Below are positions 11,930-22,189 of a stretch of 64,000 bases of DNA, piece by piece (the stretch's first letter is position 1; every line of letters begins with the position of its first letter). Below the pieces are notes generated by a model. That model was not told the DNA's origin. It was given only the letters and a program-made list of their open reading frames with translations, and made no database searches. The translations under genes were made by a program, and so were the position numbers. Source of the stretch: Blastobasis lacticolella. Its lineage: Eukaryota > Arthropoda > Insecta > Lepidoptera > Blastobasidae. The stretch spans positions 12,338,200 to 12,402,199 of the forward strand of contig LR990052.1 in assembly GCA_905147135.1 (NCBI GenBank), given 5' to 3'.

Positions 11930-12180
11930 TAGCGAGGATTAGGCAAGCACAACTCCGGCTGATCTGCATTGTCGCGTCGTGGATTAGCATAGTTGTCGTT
12001 TGAAGTGCGCGGCGCCGGCAGCCGCGACCGGCTCGCGCTGGATGTGCGCAATTTGCCTCCATTTGTCGTAATGACAGGCCGCGGTGCTCCATGCTGCATA
12101 ATGAGCCGATGTAGCCGATTGGTGGGCACCTCTACCTATAGAATTGCCTGTGAAGGGTGGTGTAGAGTGTGCTAGCGGTA
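11930..12180. promoter_or_regulatory. candidate conserved non-coding island
   Basis: Non-repetitive GC-rich segment (12000-12130) with 'gcgcggcgccggcagccgcg', GGATTAG and GCATAATGAG words. The overlapping short ORFs on both strands are not protein-like. Confidence 0.3.
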
Positions 12181-13149
12181 GCGAACTCGATCTCAGAAGT
12201 AGGTATTCTAAAATCGTGTGGAAGTATTTTTATTGGAGGAATTATTCTGAGTGGCCGCTGTTTCTCTAATGTAATATCAATATTTTTTAACACACGTATT
12301 ATTATTGTACACGAGACAAGATAAAAACAATGATGTGCCAAGAAAAGCTATACCCCCTTCCATTACTGGGCAGGCATATCGCCACCTCAGCAAAGAGACA
12401 ATGCGGCCATTCAGAGACTTACTCGCAGTCTATTCACTCTAGTCTTGAAGAAGCCACATGACATCATGTCAATTCATTGTTGGACTTGAGCCTGCTCCAC
12501 ATTAGGGTTGTGAAATGGTTGGAGACCACAGTCATTTTCAGCACAAAATTCTGCAGTCATTTTCTGTAGAAAATAGTTCTAGATTTAACTATTACTTTGT
12601 GTTTGTATTTTTATTTTAAAGCAGTATCTAACTGTTGCCCACAATATTAAGTCCGCCAATGTACTTTTAGTGCATCAAGTTTTATTAAATAAAGAAACAT
12701 TTCATTTTGCTTACTTTCTAATCATCTATACCTATAAAATAGTGCTATTAGGGACTTAGCTACTGTATAATTCCAACTAGATTCCACTCCAAAACAGGAA
12801 AGCTGTAGAGGATAGAAACCTTGCGGATTACAAAGTAAGTACAAAGTCGCCACTTTTCAATTAGACACGATACCCAAACAGGATGTACAACTTGACGGCA
12901 AGATGTGGAGGAAATACGTAATGAATTAATTATAGTTGCCTACAAGATTCCTCGTCATAAACGATTTCATGGAAAAAACAATGTATGTTGAGTTTAATTC
13001 GCGGAAAATTGATAATATTGTGAAATGATTGCAACATTTGCTAAGGTAAGTCGTAAGTTCCACGATGTTTTCTGATTTACGTCTTTAGGTAAACTACTAA
13101 CTACGTCATTAAGTGTGTACTGTTTGTTTTCTTAAGAAAATATGGGTAG
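12181..13149. other. no gene recognised
   Basis: AT-rich intergenic DNA. 12480-12535 ('gagcctgctccacattaggg') looks like a decayed minus-strand SINE-C piece resembling 19075-19120. No coding signal. Confidence 0.4.
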
Positions 13150-13286
13150 TAAATAAATAAATAACCTGCTTGGACAATTCACTCAGCGCCATTTAGCCCC
13201 AAAGTAATCAAAGCTTGTATTATGGATTCTAGAAAACTGATAAACTACTTATATATGTACTTTTAAATACATTCTTATAGCATCTT
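13150..13286 (-). repeat. SINE-A 3' fragment
   Basis: Starts with the AAATAAATAAATAA tail, then 'gacaattcactcagcgccat' and 'tactttta aatacattcttat'. The tRNA-like head is missing. It stops where the LINE tail at 13287 begins, so the LINE may have inserted into it. Confidence 0.7.
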
Positions 13287-13484
13287 ATGAAAATGAAAAT
13301 GAAATGAAAATGAAAAATATTTATTTCTTTTTAACAATATCCTTAAAACTACTGTGATTGGAGTCTTCCTGTAAGCTGAGTAGCCTGTGTTAGAAGACTC
13401 CGCTCCTCAATATCTAAATTTTAGTACCTATGTATACCTAATTAATTACTTCAAAATAAGCTTAACATAAAAGCAAGTATTTGT

Positions 13485-13582
13485 GCATTGTGTGTATGAG
13501 TGTGTGAGAGTGTGTGTGCGTGTGTGTAAATATGTATGTGTGTGTGGATGTGTGAGGGTGTATGTGTGTGGGTGAGTATGTA

Positions 13583-13620
<38 letters not shown>

Positions 13621-13660
13621 TGAGGGTGTGTATGTGTGTGGATGAGTATGTGTGTGCATG
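13485..13660. repeat. (TG)n-rich microsatellite
   Basis: Imperfect TG/TATG repeat with a pure TG core near 13588-13618, inside the 3' region of the LINE. Threonine-histidine repeat ORFs over it are artefacts. Confidence 0.9.
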
Positions 13661-13703
13661 TGGGCAGCATCTCACCTATTGCACAAGCAAGGCCTCGATA
13701 GCA

Positions 13704-15665
13704 TCATAGTCTTTGCCTTCTAGCCATTGCGTTAAGCTTGTCCTTAACCTCACGTATTAGTTTTTCATATATGTTTAGGTCTCTATTTATGAGGTTGTAC
13801 AGATAGGCTGAGCGTATAGTATACTGTCGGGATGCAAAAGTGGTATTTGCTCTGGGGGTTTTTATTACTATGTCTCGCCTTCTTCTAAATTTGTTTTTAG
13901 GGTCATACTTTAATGTTCTGTGTGTTTTTATTATAAGGTTCATAATATAAAGCTTTCCTACTGAGTACAATTTACAATTTTGATAAAGTAACTTAGTAGG
14001 AAATCTCCTCGTTTGGAAGTACATTACTTTTATCAAATTACGCTGAGCACGTTCAACTGCTAGAAATCTAGTTTTGGTCGCGCCTCCCCATATTGAAATA
14101 CAGTAAGCTAAGACAGATTGTACCAAGGAAATATATATCTCTTTGAGTAGGTCGCGTTCCGCATTATGAGTGTTTCTTGGTACAATATGTCTCAACGACT
14201 TAAATATCCATGTTAATTTACGGATTCTATTGCTGACGTGCTCGAGGTGTGGGTACCATGTTAACCGCTGGTCAAGATATACGCCCAAGTACTTAGTGTG
14301 TGCTACCTTTTGGATGATGGGACAGTTACAGTTTATATTATCAGCTTCTGCTGTGCAACTATGTATTTTTATGCTAAAATCTCCGCTGGGTTGTGTATCG
14401 TTGTAAATGCTAAAACATATATAGTTGGTCTTAGCAGCATTTAATGTGAGGGAGTTGTTACGTAACCAAGCACCTACCTGTCTTAAGCCAGTTTCAGCAT
14501 TATTCCTTACCTCATTCCACGTGTCACCAGTAAAAACTAGTGCAGTGTCATCAGCATAGGCGAATATATTTGCATTGTTTATATTTAAACTGCAGAGGTC
14601 ATTAATATATACAAGAAACAATGTGGGCCCAAGTACACTGCCCTGAGGCACGCCGTAAGATACCACCGTGTCACCACTTATGTAATTTCCTAGCCTAACT
14701 CTTTGTTGTCTATTATTAAGGTAACTTTTGAATAGTGAAAGTGGTATTCCTCTTATTCCAAGCCGTTCCAACTTATGCACCAGGATCGGGACAGATACAG
14801 TGTCAAAGGCCTTTTTCAGGTCCAGGAACACTGCCATACACTTTCTATGTTTGTCAAGCTGCTCAACCACCAACGAGCTGAGAGCAGAAACTGCATCTTC
14901 AGTTGATTTGCCACGCCTGAAACCAAACTGGGATGGTGATAATAAGTTGAATTTATTAAGGAAGTTGAGCAGCCTGACATTCATTAATTTTTCCAGGATT
15001 TTAGCAATCACTGGTAGAACCGATATGGGCCTGTAATTACTGACACTGTCCCTGTCACCATCCTTGTACACTGGAGTGATGACCGACTGCTTGAGTGCAT
15101 CAGGGAAGATATCCCAGTCGAAACACAGATTCGCTAGGTGAACTACGATGGGAACTATTTCTTGTTTGGCCAATTTCAGAAACACGGTAGGAATATTATC
15201 CCAACCAGGAGCACTGTTTACCTTGAGACTCTTCAGAATATCGCTAACCTCATCCTGGTTGGTGTGTGTCAAAACAAAGGAATTGAACTGGTTTGGTAAA
15301 TTTTGAAGGTACCTTTTCACGTCATTAGCGGAGTTATTTACTTCTTGGGATAGTTGTTTCCCTACCTCTGCAAAATATTTATTTACATAGTCTGCTGATT
15401 CGACGGGGGACACTTTAATATTTATTAATTCTGTGTTTTCATTAGGGTTTTGCGAGGTATACGTAAATTTTTTTATATTTTTCCATAAGAGCTTGCTGTT
15501 ATTTATAGATTTGGCTATTAAGTCCCTTTCATAATTTCTTTTAAGTTTTTTAATCAAATTGTTACAGAAGTTTCTGTATCTCATGTACGTTATTTTAATT
15601 ATGTCGTCAAATGGGTTCGCACGTACCTTCTTTTGTAGGTTATTTCTATTTCTAATGCACCTCAA
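13704..15665 (-). CDS. LINE reverse transcriptase (653 codons)
   Basis: Uninterrupted ORF for a non-LTR retrotransposon reverse transcriptase. Motifs in order: NYRPISVLP finger motif, FLDLKKAFDTV near residue 278 (first catalytic Asp), YGVPQGSVLGP near 335, and the catalytic FAYADD box at residues 368-373. A C-terminal thumb/connection region ends LNAMARRQRL. The N-terminal 70 residues are the basic linker normally lying between endonuclease and RT, so the first Met is only the first Met left after 5' truncation. No frameshift or stop interrupts it, so insertion is probably recent. Without endonuclease it should not be autonomous. Confidence 0.85.
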   Translation of the reverse strand: MRCIRNRNNLQKKVRANPFDDIIKITYMRYRNFCNNLIKKLKRNYERDLIAKSINNSKLLWKNIKKFTYTSQNPNENTELINIKVSPVESADYVNKYFAEVGKQLSQEVNNSANDVKRYLQNLPNQFNSFVLTHTNQDEVSDILKSLKVNSAPGWDNIPTVFLKLAKQEIVPIVVHLANLCFDWDIFPDALKQSVITPVYKDGDRDSVSNYRPISVLPVIAKILEKLMNVRLLNFLNKFNLLSPSQFGFRRGKSTEDAVSALSSLVVEQLDKHRKCMAVFLDLKKAFDTVSVPILVHKLERLGIRGIPLSLFKSYLNNRQQRVRLGNYISGDTVVSYGVPQGSVLGPTLFLVYINDLCSLNINNANIFAYADDTALVFTGDTWNEVRNNAETGLRQVGAWLRNNSLTLNAAKTNYICFSIYNDTQPSGDFSIKIHSCTAEADNINCNCPIIQKVAHTKYLGVYLDQRLTWYPHLEHVSNRIRKLTWIFKSLRHIVPRNTHNAERDLLKEIYISLVQSVLAYCISIWGGATKTRFLAVERAQRNLIKVMYFQTRRFPTKLLYQNCKLYSVGKLYIMNLIIKTHRTLKYDPKNKFRRRRDIVIKTPRANTTFASRQYTIRSAYLYNLINRDLNIYEKLIREVKDKLNAMARRQRL

Positions 15666-15734
15666 GATGCCAGGGGTTATCCAAAATCTTATAATCTCTA
15701 TAATCTATAATCTATAATCTTATAAATACTTACT

Positions 15735-16092
15735 TAGAGCATCCCGGTCATGGTCGTATAGAGTTGTCCCTTCTTTACTAGATAGAGGTCCCGGGTTCGA
15801 ATGCCGCTCCGGCCATGTACCAATGACTGTTTTCTGAGTAGGTACATTAGTTGAATACTAACCGATGCTCTTACGGCGAGGGAAAACATCGTGATGAAAC
15901 CTGCACATTCAGGCGACTGGATGTGTAACCATGATCCAATCTGGTCAGGTTTCCCTAATAGCAGGGTCATGGAGGTCAGATGGCAGTCGCTCCACTGTAA
16001 TTACCTGACCTGCCGAATCCTGGATCATGGTCAAGGCGGACCCCGGGCCCTCGTGCGCGAGAGCACAACCAGGATATTAACGCCAAGATGAA
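15735..16092 (+). repeat. SINE-B full-length reference copy
   Basis: The best copy of the family in the window. A tRNA-like head with 'cgggttcgaatgccgctccg' leads to 'gtaccaatgactgttttctg', then 'ctcttacggcgagggaaaac', 'acattcaggcgactggatgt', 'ccaatctggtcaggtttccc' and 'cggaccccgggccctcgtgc', ending 'attaacgccaagatgaataa'. RNA pol III type boxes A and B indicate a tRNA-derived SINE. At least ten full or partial copies lie on both strands of this window. Confidence 0.85.
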
Positions 16093-16268
16093 TAAATCGG
16101 TAAGTGTTTAGCACTAGCGTTATTTAGAAAAACACTAACTACAACTTTTCAAAATAACTTTATGTCAGGAATGCGTGTGCTATCGAGTAACTATTGGAAT
16201 TCTTTCCATTTGCTCCCAGTAGGTACGTTCCTAGTGGGTACAACTGGCAATAAGCGATGTCCTCTGGC

Positions 16269-16410
16269 CAGCATCAATCATCACAGCCCATAACAGTCCA
16301 TTGCAGGACTTTGGGCCTCTCCCACAAAAGGGGAGGTTATTGCCATAATCTCCACGCTTGGCAGGCGGATTGGAGATCGCAGTTTTGCAAACATAACAAT
16401 GGAAAACGCT

Positions 16411-16412
<2 letters not shown>
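16269..16412 (-). repeat. SINE-C, left part of split copy
   Basis: Plus-strand 'atcatcacagcccataacag', 'aggggaggttattgccataa' and 'ggcaggcggattggagatcg' are the reverse complement of the 3' half of the SINE-C at 58459-58730. The copy continues at 16921-17048 after a LINE insertion. Confidence 0.85.
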
Positions 16413-16445
<33 letters not shown>

Positions 16446-16920
16446 ACTTAGCAGACAAACAAGCAAGCGGGCCACCTGATGGAAAGTGGTCACCGCCGCC
16501 TATGGACATCGGCAACACCAGGGGAGTCACCAATGCGTTGCCCGCCTCTAAAGAGACCTCTAATATACCTCTTGAACGATCCCATGTCATAGTCCAAAGG
16601 AAACACTGTGGCTGGGAGCTCATTCCACATCCGAATCGTACGAGCGAGAAACGTTCTTTCGAACCTTCGCGTGGTGACCAACAGAGGGTCTACGTAGTGG
16701 GGATGAGTACCCAGCCCACGGCGGGTGGTGCGATGGCGGAATTGTGCTGTGGGCACCAGATCGAAAAGTTCCTCGGAACACTTCCCATTGTACAGCCGAT
16801 AGAACACACACAGGGAGCCAAAGTCCCTTCGGTAAGCCAGTGGTTCTAACTTGCTTGTTTGTATGGGATCGTCGACAATTCGTACGGCGCGTCTCTGTAC
16901 GGAGTCCAAAGGATTAAGCA
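16413..16920 (-). mobile_element. LINE 3' fragment nested in SINE-C
   Basis: Poly-T (about 28 nt, plus strand) at 16413-16440 is the element's 3' poly(A) on minus. On minus, a 139-codon ORF (16490-16909) is the C-terminal end of a non-LTR RT protein: VQRRAVRIVDDP, RRDFGSLCVFYRLYNGKCSE, FRHRTTRRG, MWNELPATVFP. Target-site repeats of about 7 bp (acgctgc at 16406-16412, atgctgc at 16922-16928) flank it. It is heavily 5'-truncated and is therefore younger than the SINE-C it splits. Confidence 0.85.
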
Positions 16921-17048
16921 GATGCTGCCCATTTTCCAGTTTACGGAGAGTCTAGATCTTTTGTCTCTAAACATTAGTCGCCTTATACGACACCTACGAT
17001 TGTAAGGGGTTGGTGCTATTCTACTCTGCTGGACACCACACGGCTTAC
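16921..17048 (-). repeat. SINE-C, right part of split copy
   Basis: 'gctgcccattttccagttta' through 'ttggtgctattctactctgc' and 'ggacaccacacggc' is the reverse complement of the SINE-C 5' half (compare 58459-58590). It continues the copy broken at 16412. Confidence 0.85.
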
Positions 17049-17709
17049 CGGCTTACCGGTACATTACCTTAGTACTTTGCTTTACTAAAACTTAGGTACT
17101 CGAAAAACGCACAGGACCCACTGCTCATCTCGATCAGCCGTCATTCGTGACGTCATTACTGACAGTTAGACGGAAATCTTTAATTTAGTGGCTGTTTAAA
17201 CAAAACGAGCCAGCCATGGGTCCCTACTGGAACGAATGGGTTACAAAACCATATGTTTTGAGCTCTAGAGCGCACCTTATCATTTACCGCATTACGTGCG
17301 CAATGATTATAGTAATCTGCTCATAAGGGAACAATAGTACCCCGCGCCACTAGCCACATGCGCCTTATACACAGGGTGTTTTGATACCTTCAACAAGTTA
17401 TATTGTCAACTTTTTATCAGCCTTGGTTATGGTATGCTTGTGGTTTTTAATTTCCACGGAGGAGGAGTTCATGTAAAGAACACAAAAGAAAATACCTATT
17501 ATATGTCCTATACGAAAATGGCGGATCCCGCCTGCTTTCAATTTTAAATTTACCTTAATAATAGATACATATTTACTCCAACTACCTACCTGCTTGTTTC
17601 TTACTTTTCAGTTTTAATAGTTTAGTTTTTTTTTTTCAATTTGATTGACCCTACAAAAACAATTTTAGTGCAGAATTTAAAATGTTATTGTAAATTTCAA
17701 TAAAAATGG
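17049..17709. other. no gene recognised
   Basis: Intergenic; no ORF or repeat recognised apart from homopolymer T at 17626-17637. Confidence 0.45.
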
Positions 17710-17826
17710 CGAGAGCCAACGGCCTACGATGCGAGGATGCCGACGACCCGGCGAAGTGGAGGAGAATGAGTAGGAAAGCGGACTCTGACAGAGGCCGAGT
17801 TAACGCTAGGACGACAATGATGATTT
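17710..17826 (+). repeat. RTE-like LINE tail (family D)
   Basis: 'gacccggcgaagtggaggag' and 'aggaaagcggactctgacag' with a terminal ACGACAATGATGA. The same LINE terminus occurs at 22990-23190, 42942-43040 and 62930-63112. The encoded end resembles the [14 protein letters not shown] tails of RTE-type elements. Confidence 0.6.
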
Positions 17827-17989
17827 AAAATGTTATTGTAAATATTGTGAGAGATGGGAAAAAGCATGCAAATCTATACAACTGTAGGTACCTTACGACA
17901 ATGTTTCTAGAAACACCATGTACACGGTCATTGTATAAATTTAATAGAAAATATGACCCTTTGACTGTTCCACATAATTAAGGAGTGCG

Positions 17990-18300
17990 CAATGCTACAA
18001 GAGCCGATCAGCTACATGTTCCTAACAATCTTTTATTCGTTGGAATCGGTTGACAATGGCACCCTTTCTTCGGCAATTTGGCGAGCAGCGGGCGCCGGAA
18101 GTGGGGCCTTCGCCCTGGTATTAGGGCTCCAGGGATCCTTAGACGCTCCAGGACTCCCATTGTCGACGAGGGACTCCGCCCCCTAAGATTTCAACGCGAA
18201 AAGTCAGCACGTGACACTCTTTGTGAAACCCGCCGCGGTGCAATCTGTTCGAAAACGGTTGCTGTCGAAATCGTACCTATTTCGGGGCTTTGTTTCATTA
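17990..18300. promoter_or_regulatory. candidate GC-rich regulatory island
   Basis: Non-repetitive segment with an ETS-like GCGCCGGAAGTG near 18090 and a CACGTGAC E-box near 18210. The short ORFs over it are not protein-like. Confidence 0.25.
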
Positions 18301-18395
18301 TTTTTTATGCTAAATAAAAACGTTTAAAACGTAGATGTCTTAGATTATGTGTTAGTGGAATATTTATTTTTGTTTTATAACTAGGAACATATAAT

Positions 18396-18460
18396 CATCC
18401 TGGCGTTAATCCCTGTTGCGCTCTCGAGTGGCGCGCAAGGGCCTAACGTCCGCCTTCCTT
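18396..18460 (-). repeat. SINE-B terminal fragment
   Basis: 'atcatcctggcgttaatccc' and 'gcgctctcgagtggcgcgca' match the reverse complement of the SINE-B 3' end only. Confidence 0.6.
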
Positions 18461-18839
18461 TCAACTGGAAGAAAGTTAAAAGAGGGTTTCTTTCAACCTC
18501 AGATAACAGAAACTAACAGGGTGCGGAAAAAGTACACATACACAAGAATCGAGATAACGATTGTAGATCACACAATAACTTAGAAAACCTAAACTCGTGC
18601 TTATTTAAATTCCTAATCGAGAACTCCATATCATAGTCAGCGCTATAAAGACGCCACATTCCGGCGTTTAGTCGAAATCGTCTCGTTGAGCCCACCACGA
18701 CCTTGCCAAGTGGACTTGCAACCATTGATTACCGAATTACCGACCGCCGTCGCCTATACTTAGCCCGTACCACTCGCACCGACGATTTAAATAATAAATA
18801 TCTTATCTAAATAACAGCCAGCCATTGTTTCGCCCTCTC

Positions 18840-18935
18840 AAAGAGTAATGACGTGCATTAAGCCGCATCGCTAATAAAATTAGAGCCAGCACATAATTTG
18901 ACTTAATTTCGCCACAATCATGTCTGAATCAGAGC
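18840..18935. promoter_or_regulatory. candidate homeodomain-rich element
   Basis: Non-repetitive stretch with 'ctaataaaattag', 'gcattaagccgcat' and 'ataatttgacttaatttcg', several TAAT/ATTA cores in about 60 bp. It looks like a conserved enhancer fragment. Untested. Confidence 0.25.
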
Positions 18936-19066
18936 CTCGGAATATTTGGATACAAATTGTTGCTCGCTTTTGGGGAATCGTGTGCCCGACGATGGAAATG
19001 GTCAGTGACTTGTGATTATACAAATTAGCTAAGCTATTCACACACACACCACAGTAACAGGTATTG

Positions 19067-19175
19067 CTGATCCTGTCCAGCCTCTTCCACATTAGGGGAG
19101 GGGTTTGCCATATTTTCCAAGCTTGGTAGGTGGGTTGGAGGTAGCAGTGCTGAAAACACACGTAAGAGAGAACGT
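19067..19175 (-). repeat. SINE-C fragment (diverged)
   Basis: 'cttccacattaggggagggg' and 'aagcttggtaggtgggttgg' match the reverse complement of SINE-C with about a fifth of positions changed. Confidence 0.6.
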
Positions 19176-20029
19176 TGCTATCTCTTTTCTGAACATTTAC
19201 GGACGAGTATACGTCACCTGTGAATAGAAGGAGTAGGTACAGCCAGCTGCAGAGTTAACTTAGAGTAGCTACTTCTCTGCAGTGTTGAAAAATACCACAC
19301 AACGGAATACATATTAGGAGAACCAAGTTGTAAGTATTAAAAATTATTAACGTGAAGATACAAAGAAAATGCCATGATTCAAACACCATGACTCAAAGTT
19401 TACGCTTTTACAAAGTTTCTGCATACGATCTGCTAACATGGGTATGGTGGCGTGTGGAGGACTGTGACAAGCAATATAAATTTAATTTGATTTTAAGATT
19501 TAAACCTTAACCTTAAGATTTTAACCTGCGGTTCGCTTTACGCTATAACGCTTTATTATCTCAATACACTGTTAAACTGTTCGGCTAATCCTTATTTCAA
19601 CATACTATCCCGAGAATACCTTCTGATAGATCTCTCCTCTGCTAGAGTCTGCCCTAGTCTACGACATATAGATATATAGGGACAGACGGAAGCGACTTTG
19701 TTTTATACTATGTATAGATGGGATTAGTAGATACGTATTTATATAGACTTCAATCATTAGATGAAACTACCGCACATTACCGCAGCTATCACCTCGCTAC
19801 TGGTCTTCTCGTGACTACGGTGGGTGTTACCCTACCGAAAAGTTCGAGACGAACTAATCGCAAAGATACGTTGCGTGTGAGTCTCGATAAATGTAAATAT
19901 GTGTAAATAACGTGAGTTTAGATTGAAACAAATATAAAACTAATGAGATTTTTCTTTCGGTTTCTATTTTTTTCAAGGCAAGGGCCCTAAACCTTAAATA
20001 AAGGCTGCCAATGCATTTTTGGTTATTTT
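19176..20029. other. no gene recognised
   Basis: AT-rich intergenic DNA without recognisable coding potential. Confidence 0.45.
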
Positions 20030-20034
20030 ACATT

Positions 20035-20290
20035 AGTCGGCTGCAGCTTCTTTATTGACGACCCTATTTTTCTGAGTTAGGTATGTAAGGCTCTCATGGT
20101 GATGGAAAACATCGTAATAAAACCTGGATATTCAGACGACTGAATGTGTAACCATCATCTATTCTAGTCAGGTTCCGCTCACGGAGGTCAGCTGACAGTA
20201 ACTCCACTATAATTACCTGATCTGCGAAATCCTGGATCACGGTCAAGGCGGACCCTTGCCCAACGCGCGCGCAACGTACCCTGTCTCTAA
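20035..20290 (+). repeat. SINE-B copy without head
   Basis: Body words 'gatggaaaacatcgtaataa', 'tattcagacgactgaatgtg' and 'cctggatcacggtcaaggcg'. The tRNA-like head and the GAT tail are both missing. Confidence 0.7.
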
Positions 20291-20379
20291 ATAAAAAAAT
20301 AACCTACAAACTTGAGTTCTGTGCTACAAACATTAAAAATTCTCGCAGCAAGTTGCTCAACGTTGAAACATTAAATTTT

Positions 20380-20580
20380 TTCGTAACAATCCCGCATTCC
20401 AGTGAACAATTGCGTTTGCACACCGCAGTGGCAGCTGCAGACAATTTCGCCTGTAATAAAGTCCCGCTGAGACTACTAATTAATCCGCCATATTAGTTAA
20501 TTGAGACCGCCCCCCCCCCGCCCCCTCCCCGTTATGCTCTGCCGCAGATAATTGCGACCACTTAGATATTCCATTGATGT
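20380..20580. promoter_or_regulatory. candidate conserved non-coding island
   Basis: Non-repetitive segment with E-box CAGCTG, 'gacaatttcgcctgtaataa', 'ctactaattaatccgcc' and a CCCCCCCCCG run at 20511-20530. It looks like a developmental enhancer. Conservation not tested. Confidence 0.3.
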
Positions 20581-21894
20581 ACTGGGCTGTCTGTTATTTT
20601 GAATTGAATTTCTCGGAGTCAAGATTCAGGTACCTTGACTGCCTTAAATAATACTTAAAATGTGTTACATCAGGAGATTTTATGCGCATTGTCCCCCTTT
20701 TTAGGGGACAGCGCCACAAAATTTCAGAAAATGTTTAGGGGAGAACGGAATGACCGGTCTGTTTGTTCTTTTAGGAGTCTGGATGCATTTTTACCCTTTT
20801 AGTGAAGCAATAGGCAAAAGCTAGCCTATTTAGGTAGTTAGGTACGCCCTAGTGACGCCATGACTCGTCTATTTCCATTCGATATGGTACTGGGTATCCC
20901 ACTAGGTAGGGTCGGCACGGCACTGAGTAGCGCTGTAAAAAGACAAGAATTTATTCGTCTTTTATGGTACTCATAGCCGAGGGGGTTGGTGCAATTCTAC
21001 TTTGCCGGACACCACACGGCCACAATATACTATACACGTAGGTAGCTAAGAGTCTAAGAAATACCTTTACAAATCGATGAAATAAATTCGAAGTCATATC
21101 GTTAGTACCTACAGATGTTCTGTGGTCATACGCCCTAGGCTAGGAGGCCTATTCTCATCATACATTTAGACATCTCGATTTCGATATTTTCTCTAGTCAC
21201 ATATATTAAAAAGTCACTGTTATCTTTATTGTATCCTTTATTATTATATACTATTCTAAATCGTTTTCAATGCATATTTAATGGAGATATTTGAGCAGAG
21301 AAAGTGTCGAATTGGAGATGTCGCAGCGCGACAATAATATGGTGCAGGTAGATTAGGATTCCCCCAAATTATGATTTTACACTTTGATAAAGACCTGCCT
21401 TACCTCATGTTTTATGGTATTGGCTATTGAAGCATTGTTTTTTATTTCAGATAGGTCACACACAGTCACAAAGTTAGGTAATTACATCACGGATAAGATT
21501 ATGTAAAAGAGATACTTACATATTTTGTGTTACGCGTACCTACTTTCATATCGAAAGTGCATAACTTCACCATATAATTCACATCGATCAACAGGTACCT
21601 ACGCTAATTTCCAATTTTGATACAGAAATTCACTTATCTGTCACGGCCTATCAAAATACTTTTTGAAATATAGCCTAGTTTTATAGGAATAAATGGTTCC
21701 CATAGCACAGGATATCCAAGTTTGGGAAACAGGGACTCCACTATAAACTATATACAACCAATATTGTATTGTATAAAAACAACTTATGTAATATTTAGAT
21801 CATAACATGTATTACCTGTTACCTCAATCTGTTTTTGGTTGTATCCTGATGTGTAAATAAATATTACTTTTATTTTTATTTTTATAAAGCTAAA
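20581..21894. other. no gene recognised
   Basis: AT-rich intergenic DNA. 20975-21020 ('gttggtgcaattctactttg', 'ccggacaccacacggcc') is a minus-strand SINE-C 5' fragment. 21290-21345 resembles 51210-51250 ('tgtcgaattggagatgtcgc'), an old shared repeat. Nothing coding seen. Confidence 0.4.
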
Positions 21895-22065
21895 TTTTGA
21901 CAAAAATATCGTTGTATCAGCAAGGCTTTAGCGGTGTGGCGAGCTGCGATTGGCCAGTCGAGTCACGCACGCCCACCGCCCGCGGCCGCGGTTACGTCAC
22001 GCATTCGGAGGTGGTTCGTCCAGCCAATAAGTTAATTTTACTTAAACGTAGAGCCACTTTGTTTT
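21895..22065. promoter_or_regulatory. promoter-like GC island with CRE and CCAAT
   Basis: GC-rich core with GATTGGCC, 'cccgcggccgcggttacgtc' (containing TTACGTCA, CRE-like) and AGCCAATAAG within 120 bp. Two CCAAT boxes and a CRE are typical of promoters, but no gene start was identified beside it. Confidence 0.35.
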
Positions 22066-22189
22066 ATTTATTATTTAATAGTTTATTGTTCACAAGATAA
22101 AACATACACGTTATGTTACAGAAGTATAAGACACAACAGGCAGTGCTTATTTCTAGAAAGTCTTCCAGTTGGCCTACTTTGTTGCGTTA

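Larger units (their letters stand above)
13287..15668 (-). mobile_element. 5'-truncated non-LTR retrotransposon
   Basis: Minus-strand element with one long RT ORF (separate entry). A 3' UTR containing a (CA)n microsatellite follows, then an unusual tail of TTTTCAT repeats at 13287-13316 rather than plain poly(A). No endonuclease domain lies upstream: beyond 15668 there is only an ATAATCT simple repeat and then a SINE-B, so the copy is 5'-truncated. The RT type suggests the Jockey/CR1 group of LINEs. The exact clade was not determined. Confidence 0.8.

Noticed and set aside
13485..13660. CRISPR-like or other regular array
   Set aside because: The repeat is a simple dinucleotide microsatellite without spacers, and the genome is eukaryotic.
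13446..13675. Three His/Thr-repeat ORFs of 65-74 codons
   Set aside because: They are translations of a (TG)n microsatellite in different frames.
16490..16909. 139-codon ORF as a host gene
   Set aside because: It is the C-terminal end of a LINE protein with poly(A) and target-site repeats, not a host gene.
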